Source: Zancudomyces culisetae
Taxonomy: Eukaryota > Kickxellomycota > Harpellomycetes > Harpellales > Legeriomycetaceae
Direction: 5' to 3'
NCBI GenBank assembly: GCA_001969505.1
Contig: LSSK01000719.1
Location: forward strand, 1 to 47,414
DNA length: 47,414 nucleotides
The position numbers and the translations under genes were made by a program. This document shows, in pieces, positions 21,777 to 31,465 of the stretch (position 1 is its first letter; the number at the start of each line of letters is the position of its first letter). The notes under the pieces are model-generated. The model saw only the letters and a program-made list of their open reading frames with translations. It had not been told where the DNA came from and did no database searches.

Positions 21777-22547
21777 TTAATATACTTTTGAAATACTGCT
21801 TCTCCTTTTGCCTCTTCTGATTACTGCCTGCCGGGCAAGCCCCTTTATCATGTTGATTCTTTCTTTTCTATCCGATATATCATTGTAAACTTTGCATTCA
21901 TATTGTTGTGGTGGATCTCTTGTGTTCAACAAACAGATGAGTTTTTCCCTTTCTGCATCTCCGACCCTGATGATACACGTTTTGTTTTTATCCATTCCTA
22001 GGCTCTCGTTATTGATCAATACCCCACTTAGCTTACTCGATTTTGAAGTAACACATCTGCTATTGTTTTTTAGACTATACCTATAAAGATCAACTCTTTC
22101 ACATGCACAGTTTGCTTGGTCCATTTTAGAGTAGATATCCTTGTATAAACAACCTTTATATGCTTTATATTTGCTAGTTTTAGTACTCTCAAGTAGGTAT
22201 TTTTCGTTTTGGCTATAGTCACCAAAACCAGCACCATATCCAAAATTATAGTGAAATTGAAAATTCCCATCAGCCATCATATTTTTAGGACACACCTCCT
22301 TCTTAGCTAGGTAACTCGATGGTATAACATCATTATCTGGAGGGCCTAACCTAATATTTTCGTATTTATTTGAGGCTTGTATCATATTCAAGATATCGTC
22401 TATACCATCATCTACGGGGTTTTGCAGCATAGAGGCCTGGTTTTCCTGTATTCTAAAATTTAGTTGGGCTTGGTAGCTCAAAGTGCTAGCATAGCCATCT
22501 TTGATGTTAAACTGGTCGTTTATTTTTTCTCTGACACTTTCAAACAT
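21777..22547 (-). CDS. Unrecognised 256-aa protein, eight cysteines
   Basis: A single open frame with an ATG start and no intron seen. I do not recognise a family. There is no signal peptide or membrane helix. The N-terminal 60 residues look helical and Gln/Asn-rich. A Gly/aromatic patch (FHYNFGYGAGFGDY) sits at about 98-111. Cysteines are at 86, 133, 147, 149, 165, 191, 205 and 218, too irregular for a known zinc finger. The C terminus is strongly basic (RRGKRRSS), a possible nuclear-localisation signal. Codon use and the long ATG-initiated frame in AT-rich DNA support a real gene. It is convergent with PRO2, with 180 bp between the stops. An additional upstream exon cannot be excluded. Confidence 0.65.
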   Translation of the reverse strand: MFESVREKINDQFNIKDGYASTLSYQAQLNFRIQENQASMLQNPVDDGIDDILNMIQASNKYENIRLGPPDNDVIPSSYLAKKEVCPKNMMADGNFQFHYNFGYGAGFGDYSQNEKYLLESTKTSKYKAYKGCLYKDIYSKMDQANCACERVDLYRYSLKNNSRCVTSKSSKLSGVLINNESLGMDKNKTCIIRVGDAEREKLICLLNTRDPPQQYECKVYNDISDRKERINMIKGLARQAVIRRGKRRSSISKVY

Positions 22548-23620
22548 TTCAACAACCTGTATTCCGTTTTGACTATTTACTAGTTTTCACTTGTAAAATA
22601 TGTATTTTTTTGGAACAAAAAGTAGTTTGATTCAATAGTGCCTGACGCTATGCTTGGTAGTATGAATGGGATAGAGCAAAGGAAAAAGATAGATGCAGGG
22701 AATAGATGAAATGTTTAGGAACAAGATAACTTATTTTAATACTTCTGAAGGGTGATATTATATACATTTTGGCTAACAATTTTTTGGTGTACCGAGACTA
22801 CTGTTTTAGGAAAGCACGCCCAAAATAAATGTTGATATGACATTTGATAAAGCGCGGATAATGGAGCGTAATCACATCCATTTTACAAATATACAATGCA
22901 TTTTCATATCAGAATACGCTTGTCTTGGATCAATTGTTGTTATTTCCTATTTAAAATATTTTGGTTTTTAGGTATTATAATAAAATATTAACTCATTATG
23001 CTTGTCGGCAAAAGATCTCAGGCATTTGTTAAGAAATTCTGATGATAATCGCTCTTGTATAAAGCATGATTTGCCTTATTTTCGTTGTGGTTCGGGTGCA
23101 AATAATCCAAGTAGCATATTGGAATTAAGCAGGGCTATAAGGAAGTAATATAAAGGGCATGATTTCCCACATTTATAGCACATTTATTGTGAATAAGTAA
23201 AATGTTGTAAATTGCGGTTGATATACCTAGCAACCTTTTTGTGGGAGGTGGTAGCTTGTTTGTAGTATCTATTTGAAACAATAACCACTTGTTTTGATTG
23301 GTGGTATCCGGTTGCCATTGTAGAATACTCCACTTTGTGTTGGCACTGCGGGCTCTCCAAGGTGTAACCAAATAATAAAGAAAAGATAGGTGGCATGAAG
23401 CAACTCGATAGTAGCATACATAAATATACTAGTCCAACAGTAACCAGAAAAAAAAATGGTTTGGCTTTTATATCCGATATTTTTGAGCGAATGATTTTTT
23501 GTTAACACACTTTGAGCGATCAGGTCGATTTGTTAAAGCAAAAACACATCTTTTTGCTTTGATTAAAAAAAAAGCGAGAATAAAAAATAAATATTGTAAA
23601 CATAGGTTTTCCTTAATAGA
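22548..23620. other. Divergent intergenic region
   Basis: About 1.07 kb between the unrecognised gene (-) and the lipoate ligase (+). Three overlapping minus-strand open frames at 23135-23508 lack ATG support or family likeness. One contains a hydrophobic stretch. Not called as a gene; the remainder is presumed promoter. Confidence 0.5.
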
Positions 23621-25607
23621 ATGTCCTCCTTAGTTCACGGGCGCAATTTGGGCGTGTATACGACACCTCTTATACGAAACAAATTCAGACAATACAGTTC
23701 CTTAAAAGTGAGTTTTTACAAATAGGAATTTTATTTTTTCTTGCTACAATTGAATCTGTACTCGTATTTTAGTTGGTAAGTAAACTGCGAATTGGAATAA
23801 AACTCTATCAATAATACTCTTGCATAAAACATAGTTGTCTGAAAGTACAGTCATACTTTCCAAGTCAATCGATCCTTTTATAAATTTGGCAACAGAAGAA
23901 TGGTAATATACTAAAAACTTTTTTTTTTGATATAAAGCAGCTAAAACAGATATTGAGTATAAAATCTGCTGTTTTTATGAAATATAGGATTCTCAATAAT
24001 AGCGGAGATAATACAACAATACTGTTTCTATATCGAAACAGGCCTAGTGTTATAATAGGCAGAAATCAGGTGAATCTTCTCAACTTTACTCGCATCCCTT
24101 CGATTAACAATAGTATAGACTCAGAAAAATACAACAATACAACTCTACATAGAATCCATGGAGAGAGTGCAACCTGAACCACATGCGGGAGCGTGGTATT
24201 CAGTTAGTTAGAAGAATAAGTGGAGGTGGTGCTGTGTACCATGACATGGGGAATACAAACTATTCAGTAGTAATGGCTCGTGATCAGTTTGATCGGGATA
24301 AGCATGCACTAATGGTTTGCAGGGCATTGGAGAATTTGGATATATCCGCCTCGGTTAATAGTAAACATGATATAGTTGTAGACAAGTTCAAGGTATAACC
24401 GCATTACTTTATTTATCATATTCTCATAATACTCTTACCTCAACAATAACTGGTATTCTTTTTTCAACATAGGTCTCGGGATCAGCGTATAAAATAGTTA
24501 GAAAAAGAGCATTTCATCATGGTACTATGTTGGTGGATGTTAATCACGAAGACCTTTCAAAGAGTCTACATACGGATCAGGTATGGACCCTTTTAAGTTT
24601 TTATTTTTTGTCAAAGCTTGTAGAGACTCATTATTACTTTACCTGAATATAGAGGATAGTTGACGCAAAAGGTGTTGCTAGTGTACGAAGTAAAGTAGCA
24701 GGGCTTCGGGATTACTCATGGACAGTCGATCACCATACTTTATGCGAGTCAATAATTGAGCAGTTCGGCAGGATATACTCTTTTGGAACTAATGTACGCA
24801 ACCAAATATACTTCTATTTAAGAAGATGTAGTATGTGGTGCATTTTTACTTATTTCTAATGCTAATTTTTTCGCTATGTAATCTATTTAGAGGTTCGAAA
24901 TTGACGATACAATTCTAGACAAAAATACGGAAGTTAAAGAGATAGTAGAAAAGTTAAAGGTAAGTCGGAAAATACCACCACCATCACCCTCGTTTTCCCA
25001 AATGCTCAGTCTTAGTGGCGACATAAATGATATCACAACTAACCATTTTTATTATATCTCGGTTGCTAGTCTCATGATTGGATGTATGGATCAACACCTG
25101 AATTCAGCTTACTCTACACGATAGATATCTTGGGTTCTCCAGCTGTAACGAGTTTTAATTTTTTCTAACTTTTATTATATAAACTACCCAATTATATATG
25201 TCAGTTGATCATACACTTGTCTTTTTTTACTAAAAAGGTGTGTATAATGCTCTTATTTTGTTTTAGACCTTCAGTATGACTGTAAACAGGGGTGTTATAC
25301 AAAGCTTGAGAATAAATGAGCTCGATTCCTCAGAATCAACAAAAAATTCGTTTCAAAACGCAACAAAAGCTCTCGAGTCGGTGTTAAAAGGTAGATCACA
25401 TCATTTATTACTTGTTGACTTTCTCTATTTGCCATTTATTTTTCACATAATTGATATTTTCGCCTGTGTTACGCTACTAACAAACGGCATGTTATAATTT
25501 TAGGCATTACTTTTTCACGATGGGCAATGGATTTGGCTAAAGCCGATCATAAACTAGACACGCTTTCCGAGTTTATTTTTTACCATCTTACAAAGAATCT
25601 TCCATAG
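23621..25607 (+). CDS. Lipoate-protein ligase (LplA type, mitochondrial)
   Basis: Ten exons: 23621-23707, 23835-23902, 23988-24069, 24153-24392, 24473-24580, 24653-24793, 24891-24959, 25070-25144, 25267-25390 and 25504-25607, giving 365 aa, the family length. It attaches lipoate to lysines of E2 and GcvH proteins. The basic, Ser/Thr-bearing N terminus (about 30 residues) looks like a mitochondrial presequence. Landmarks in order: DPFINLATEEW, LFLYRNRPSVIIGRNQNPW, ECNL, RRISGGGAVYHDMGNTNYS, the catalytic lysine region DKFKVSGSAYKIVRKRAFHH, KGVASVRSKV and WMYGSTPEF of the C-terminal domain. Every join keeps phase. It could be the full activating ligase or a transferase (LIPT1/Aim22 branch). The intact C-terminal domain favours the full enzyme. 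The gene for a lipoate-dependent complex subunit lies just downstream. Confidence 0.92.
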
Positions 25608-26343
25608 TTTGTTTTAGATCAAGTTTGTTTATGGAATAATCAATGAAACGGTAATCGTTAATAACCAGGATATTTTGTGTGCAGGCTTTTATTAAATAAT
25701 AAGTAATTTCATTTTTTTCCACAGTAATATAGTTACCAAAGTAAGAATCTGGTCACCCTTGCCAAGTATTACTTTCTTGAGAAAAACTTTGAGTAAACAA
25801 AATTTGGTCCGTTCTCAACTTGTATTAAAATATTTTTTACAACCAGCCCTGAGTCCTGGCCAATGACATTCATACACTTTTTTGAAAGCAAAAAGGTAAA
25901 TTACCTGGATTAGCACACAACACCGGTTCCACAATCCTATTAATTCGAGCACTAGCAAATTGCATACAGCACCGCTTTAAAATCAAAATTTTATTACACT
26001 TACCCCTCCCTCCATTGATGGTCTTAAAATGCTACGTAATCGGTATGTCCAAAAGTACAATTTATCGTTGCCAGCTCATACCAATTCGTGGAAAACTTGC
26101 GTAATGACAAAAACGAAAATAAAGGACTTGTGACCAAAGTAGGAGCAATGAAACTGCGTTGATTAAATACACAATGCGGCTATTTGTGGTTCAGCATTAA
26201 TTAAAACAAATAAATAATGTAGCTCAGCCCAACGCCAACCTCGGATTTTTTAGGGTTGTGTGTATAAATGGACAAAGCGTTTCAACATTTTTTATTTTGC
26301 AAACACCAAGGTGTTACTAGAAAAATAAATAATAAAAAGTAAA
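25608..26343. promoter_or_regulatory. Intergenic / BCKDHB promoter region
   Basis: About 735 bp between the lipoate ligase and E1-beta genes, both on plus. No open frame of note. A TATAAATG box lies at 26263-26270, 74 bp before the E1-beta ATG. Confidence 0.5.
26263..26270 (+). promoter_or_regulatory. TATA-like box of the E1-beta gene
   Basis: TATAAATG 74 bp upstream of the ATG at 26344. Plausible core promoter by motif and distance. Confidence 0.4.
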
Positions 26344-27736
26344 ATGCAAGTATTTAGAGGACTGAACAGGAAACCAGGAGCTACTTTAGGGACATTCATC
26401 AAGGTAATTCTTTATTCTGGAACAACAGCATCAGTACAGTACCTACATAAATAGAATGACAATTTTAAAATATGCAAATGTAACGTAATGCAAATATGAA
26501 TAGAAATGCGAACGAGTACAGGCAAAAAGATACTTTAGCCTATACGATACAGAGGCAGAGCCGTTAAGGGGGATGACTGTGGGCGCACCGAACAGCAGCT
26601 TTCTCCACCAAACTGTTGCAAGCGTCAGAAAAGACAATGAATTAAAAGAAATTGGGGTGGCCGATAAAAGTACAAAGAAAATGAATTTGTGCCAGGCCGT
26701 TAATGATGCAATGAGGATAGCATTAGCAACCGATGAGACCGCAATGATATTTGGCGAAGATGTGGCATTTGGTGGTGTGTTTAGATGCACTTTGAATTTG
26801 GCTAAAGAATTCGGAGGAGACAGGGTATTTAATACACCGTTGACAGAGCAGGGAATAGCAGGATTTGGAATAGGAGTGGCAGCGGCCGGGCATACAGCTA
26901 TTGCAGAAATACAGTTTGCAGATTATATATTTCCCGCATACGACCAGGTTAGTATAAACATTGTAGTAAAAAACCCACCCCCCCCCATCCCATAGATAGT
27001 TAGTTATAGAAACATGAATAACAAATAATAGATAGTAAATGAGGCGGCCAAGTTTAGATACAGGTCAGGAAGTGAATTCGATGTTGGAGGCCTGACAATC
27101 AGAACACCAGCAATGGCTGTAGGGCATGGAGCATTGTATCATTCACAATCACCAGAAGCACAGTTTGCACATACTCCAGGGCTAAAAATAGTAATACCTA
27201 GGTCGCCTATCCAGGCCAAAGGGTTGCTGTTGTCATCTATCAGAGACAAAAACCCTGTAATATTTTTTGAGCCCAAGATACTCTATCGCTCGACAGTTGA
27301 ACAGGTTCCAGAAGGAGATTATATGCTGCCACTATCAAAGGCACAGGTACTGAAAACCGGGAAAGACTTAACTGTAGTCGGGTATGGAACACAGATTTAC
27401 GTCTTGGAAAGCGCTATTCAGCTCGTAGAGAAAAACATGCCTGGTGTCTCTATAGAGCTTATTGATTTGCGAACCATCTTGCCATACGATGTAGACACAC
27501 TTGTTACGTCTGTAAATAAAACAGGAAGGCTACTTGTTGCTCATGAAGCACCAAAAACAATGGGTTTTGCTGCAGAAATAATTACTGAGATTTCCTCAAG
27601 ATGCTTTAACAGGTTGGAAAGCCCACCTGTAAGAGTATGCGGAAGAGATGTTCCCTTTGCCCTGATTTATGAGCAGCTTACCTTGCCTGACATTGTACGA
27701 TGTGCTGATGCCATGATGTCTGCACTTAAATACTGA
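26344..27736 (+). CDS. BCKDHB: Branched-chain 2-oxoacid dehydrogenase E1 beta subunit
   Basis: Three exons (26344-26403, 26555-26947 and 27032-27736) give 385 aa. With E1-alpha and thiamine diphosphate it decarboxylates 2-oxo acids from Val, Leu and Ile in the mitochondrial matrix. The basic N terminus is a likely transit peptide. The body matches [60 protein letters not shown] joined in phase to [53 protein letters not shown] and [13 protein letters not shown]. The YHSQSPE motif distinguishes it from pyruvate dehydrogenase E1-beta (GVGAQHSQ). The exact acceptor of intron 1 could be a few bases off, since several AG sites in phase lie close together. Saccharomyces lacks this complex, so its presence is informative. 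Confidence 0.95.
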
Positions 27737-29114
27737 TATTTTGTTTCTTTTTTATATTTATTTCTCGCATTTTGCTTAAACCACTCTCGTCGTTTAATAT
27801 ACCTGCTTTTATTATGCTATAATATATTTCTTTCAGTAGTAAATACCGATGGTAATCTTTGCATACGAACAATTCTCGTTTTTGATATTCACCTCTGCAC
27901 CGATTTTTTTTTTACCCTTACTAAATATTCACAAATATCATTTTTATTTTTTCCCCCCGCCTAGTTGCATTGAAACTTGCGGAAAACCCATGACTTCCAG
28001 GTGTGTGTACAGAATGTGCGACAAAGTTTTTTGACTAAAGGTGTTTTATTGCCGGACCAGGCTTTATACCCTCATATACTGCGTTTTTGTTAACAAAGGC
28101 TCATATCCAATAAGAAAGCACCCTGTATTATGTTTCGAAAGGGCCAAATTTCACAACCGCTGCCAATGTGTTAGTCAAAGTCATCAATTTAGAATTAACG
28201 ATATTGGTGTATTTGCTACGAACTTGGGCCAACTCGAACAGTCATATGAAATCAGCGTCAATCTAGCGTATCCAATGGGCCATCTACAAAAATGCTTATT
28301 TTGATGCCATGTTATTTTGAAACTAACCTAAATTAGGAAAACCCTGGCGGTTTATTAGGGAAGCATGCATTTTGTGACATCTATCCTATTTCTGTCTACC
28401 GATTCTGTCAGAAAAAATAAATAAATCAGCGACGATTTCTATTTTATGGTAAGGTAAAAGTAAACTATTACATCTCTAAAAAAACAACACTTTAAATGTC
28501 GTTTGGGTACAAAAGTAGCCCAAGCCATGGTTATATATTGATTACATTAGAACTTGGCAACTTTCTTATTTTTTCTAAATTTCTTTAAGTGTTTAAATAA
28601 ACTCGCTTCTATTTATTGCTAGAAAATATAGCATATTATTAGCATTAACGCAGGCTATTTTGCAAAAGGAGTGAAGGACAAGGCAAACAACATAAGGGAG
28701 AGGAATTAAATAACAGCCTAACAACAGCAATAACAGAAACATAAAAACGTAAGTGTATGTTTTTTTTAAGTAATCTGCAAGCCCTTTTGTGAAGAGTAGT
28801 GATGTGTTATTATCCTCCAATTTTTTACAAAAATAATATTGATATTTGGATAAAATAAATAAAAACCAAGTGAATATACTATGATGCTAGTACCAAGCAT
28901 GGTATGATGGATACTAACACCTCTAAATGAGCTAATTAACAAGTATCATATACACAATAGTATTCACCATATTAACAAACCAACGCACAAAGAAAAGGCT
29001 AATAGAGAAAGATATACCAGCTTTGTCACGCCCAATGGGTATTTGTACTACTACCATAAGCACAACTAGGTTTGGCTATTTACAAAAGTGATTTAATCTA
29101 ATTATATTTTAACC
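27737..29114. other. Intergenic region, weak open frames only
   Basis: About 1.4 kb. Open frames at 28041-28304 (+) and 28593-28820 (-) lack an ATG start. The minus one contains a leucine-rich membrane-like stretch but no upstream exon could be fitted. AT-rich with T/A runs. The end is the promoter of the RING gene. Confidence 0.5.
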
Positions 29115-29961
29115 ATGGTAGGTATGTACACATAACTATAGTTATACTATATTCGTATATTTTTTTAAGCATTTATTATACAATGTTTGTATCAAATTAT
29201 GCCGGTACTTTGACATATTTTGCTGGATACGTTTAGATGGAAATTGGTATTATTATCTGATTCCTGTTGTATTAATAATCGTTTATGGTATTTCACTAAC
29301 AGGTAAAACTATGTTATAACAGTATTTTATACACCAACACATCATACGCCTAAAACACAATCTTGTACACATAAACTCATAAATAGCAAACACCCGTAGA
29401 AACACGTATTATCGAGGAGGACGGGTGGCATTTATGTTTATTCAGATTGACCCACCATTACAAAAAACTCAAGTTCAACTATCCGCGTCTCAGCTAGATA
29501 AATATGAAGTGAAAACCTGCTTATCACTGTTAAACAAATATAAAAAGGAGGAGCAGCAACAAAAAGACAAGAGTGTCGCGGAAAACCCGGATTCTAAAAG
29601 TGTATCCTCAGTAGAAATCGATATAACGAGGCCCAAAAAACCTCGAAAGACATCCAAAGTTTTGGATAAGATGGAGTGGAAAGAGCCATTTGACGTATCC
29701 AGTGATTTTAAAAATTACGCAGGAGGAGTCTTGTATCCATCATCTGCACACCCGAATTATGCTGAACAAACTTACACCTCTCATGAAGTCGATATCGCGA
29801 GTTCGGATATTGATTGTGCGATATGCTTTGATGTGATTAAAGACAGCGATCTAGTCAGAGAGATCCCCTGTAAGCACATCTTTCATAAGAATTGTATCGA
29901 CACCTGGCTAACTTCACGAGCGGGCGATTGTCCCATTTGTAGGTTGTCCTTGGCAGTTTAA
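29115..29961 (+). CDS. Membrane-anchored RING-H2 E3 ubiquitin ligase
   Basis: Three-exon model: 29115-29121 (only 7 nt, ATGGTAG), 29237-29302 and 29387-29961, giving 215 aa. The 7-nt exon ends at a perfect GTATGT donor and the ATG is in good context. Exon 2 encodes one transmembrane helix (residues about 7-24), followed by a short basic segment (RRNTYYRGGR). A C-terminal RING-H2 domain has Cys168, Cys171, Cys186, His188, His191, Cys194, Cys206 and Cys209, the C3H2C3 pattern that binds two zincs and an E2 enzyme. The architecture resembles plant ATL and fungal membrane RING ligases. Substrate and membrane are unknown. If the small exons are wrong, the protein would start at the ATG at 29434 and be a soluble 175-aa RING protein. 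Confidence 0.78.
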
Positions 29962-29991
29962 TTTTAGTTTTAGTTTTAGTTTTAGTTTTAG
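29962..29991 (+). repeat. (TTTTAG)5 tandem repeat
   Basis: Five perfect TTTTAG units starting one base after the RING stop codon. One telomere-like hexamer class, but lacking the G-run of true telomere repeats. It lies in the 3' UTR. Confidence 0.85.
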
Positions 29992-30289
29992 TATCGCGTT
30001 ATTTTATTTATTTTTATATTTATTTTTTACTTTACTTTTTTTTTTTTAAAAAAAAGCGAGTGGTTCAGCTCAGATAAATGCACAGACCAAACCAAACCAA
30101 GCCAACCCAGCCCATCGCAAATTATAACTAACTACAACACCACTAAAATTATAATTTAATTTGTTGGTTTGTAATAGCAGTTAAGATCAGTACAAGGCAT
30201 CTTAAATAGATTAAATATACCATAGTCATCAACACTAATATTGACTAGAGAAAAAGTAGTCAGCACACCACTCTGAGTGGTTAACCTTC
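29962..30289. other. Convergent intergenic region
   Basis: Lies between the RING gene (+) and the dioxygenase gene (-). It starts with a TTTTAG hexamer array and contains a long T-run followed by an A-run near 30036-30056, a possible two-way 3' end signal. Confidence 0.6.
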
Positions 30290-31132
30290 TTAGATGTGCA
30301 CTGTATCTACAAACCCAACTAGAATATACCTACATCCCGCAGAAACGTCAAGGCCAGAATGCTCCATGCGGGCATCATGTACAATTGCATCCCCTATGTT
30401 ATTTGGGTGGTAGGCGCGATCAAACAGCTTAAAATAAGTTCCACCGCCCTCAAAGTCGGTCTTTGGGTTGAGTAAAATATTAAAGCTCACTAAACATCCA
30501 TCAGTATGTAGTACCAATCCTTTTTGTCCCTCTTTCGAATACTTGATTATAAATACATCTCTAAAAATCAAAAAATCTCTATCAATGTGGGTAAGTTGCG
30601 ATACTATTGGAAACACCTTTTCGTCGATTCTCTCGTATATCAGCTCCTGTGTTCCTTTTGGCAGCTTATTTACTGGAACATCGGTTGTCGGAAATGAGGA
30701 ATGTCTGGAAGAGTACCAACCCTCTTCTGTTAAAGACTCGTTGTCCAAGCCTCTTTGATGTTCTTTTAGATTAGTGTTTGCAACACATATTGCGTCATGT
30801 ATTACACTTTGACATTCATCTTCTTTGAACACGTTTTCTACTAGTATTGGCTCTGCATTTCTCAATGTGCGATAATTTGAACCGACTACATGCTCATTGG
30901 TAGATAAATTAAATAACAGCCTTTGTTTACTAAGAAGTTCTCTGCGACTATTTATCGTTGTTTCTTGCCCATCTCTCCCTTCTTCGGTGCTGTTTGTTTT
31001 ACCATGAAGATTTAGTATGGTATTCACTTTTTCAATATGCTCCAATTTTCTAAACTCAAGGTATTGAATTTCTTCTTTCGTCAATTCATCAAACAAATTA
31101 AATTCATTTTCTGCTTCTGCCTCTGCTGACAT
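30290..31132 (-). CDS. 2-oxoglutarate/Fe(II) dioxygenase (prolyl-hydroxylase-like fold)
   Basis: Intronless, 280 aa. The C-terminal half is a P4Hc-type double-stranded beta-helix. The iron triad is His209 and Asp211 in LVLHTDGCLVSFNILL, plus His258 in MEHSG. Arg268 (GCRYILVGFV) is the expected 2-oxoglutarate ligand. The segment FEGGGTYF between the ligands is typical of the superfamily. The N-terminal 90 residues are acidic and Glu/Asn-rich, without a signal peptide, so a cytosolic or nuclear enzyme is likely rather than secreted collagen-type P4H. The substrate is unknown: a protein prolyl/lysyl hydroxylase is the simplest guess. Its start codon is 333 bp upstream of the CTU2 start, in divergent orientation. 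Confidence 0.85.
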   Translation of the reverse strand: MSAEAEAENEFNLFDELTKEEIQYLEFRKLEHIEKVNTILNLHGKTNSTEEGRDGQETTINSRRELLSKQRLLFNLSTNEHVVGSNYRTLRNAEPILVENVFKEDECQSVIHDAICVANTNLKEHQRGLDNESLTEEGWYSSRHSSFPTTDVPVNKLPKGTQELIYERIDEKVFPIVSQLTHIDRDFLIFRDVFIIKYSKEGQKGLVLHTDGCLVSFNILLNPKTDFEGGGTYFKLFDRAYHPNNIGDAIVHDARMEHSGLDVSAGCRYILVGFVDTVHI

Positions 31133-31465
31133 TTTTTGTCCTATATACTATACTAATAACATTTACTGAATTGTTAACTATTGCCTGAATGCTAGTTCAT
31201 ACAATTTTTTGAATTTGTTGTGGTATTTTTCAGATCTAACAAAGGAAAAATATAGCCAATAGTCCCTTGAAAATTTTTTTTTTGCATTTTAGAAATCCAT
31301 TTAGTGCTTGCAACTAAATCTTTTTTACTGATTTGAAAAGGCAAAAAGTTCAATTAATTATACCCTTATTGTATTTTTTTCCTTAAAAGAGCGACAAGGA
31401 ATAATCATTACATAAAGTTGTAATACCAAAGAGCTTTATATATAAGTCGGCAAAAAGGTTCTATA
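31133..31465. promoter_or_regulatory. Divergent promoter region dioxygenase / CTU2
   Basis: A 333-bp AT-rich gap between divergent starts. A TATATATAAG-like box lies near 31438, about 25 bp before the CTU2 ATG. Nothing else is seen. Confidence 0.45.

Noticed and set aside
23135..23508. Three overlapping minus-strand frames in the divergent region
   Set aside because: Stop-poor stretch without ATG support. A hydrophobic segment alone is not enough.
28041..28304. 87-codon plus-strand frame
   Set aside because: GTG start, no matching family, no convincing splice signals.
28593..28820. 75-codon minus-strand frame with a leucine-rich membrane stretch
   Set aside because: It starts with TTG and no upstream exon with an ATG could be joined in phase. 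Possible but not supported.
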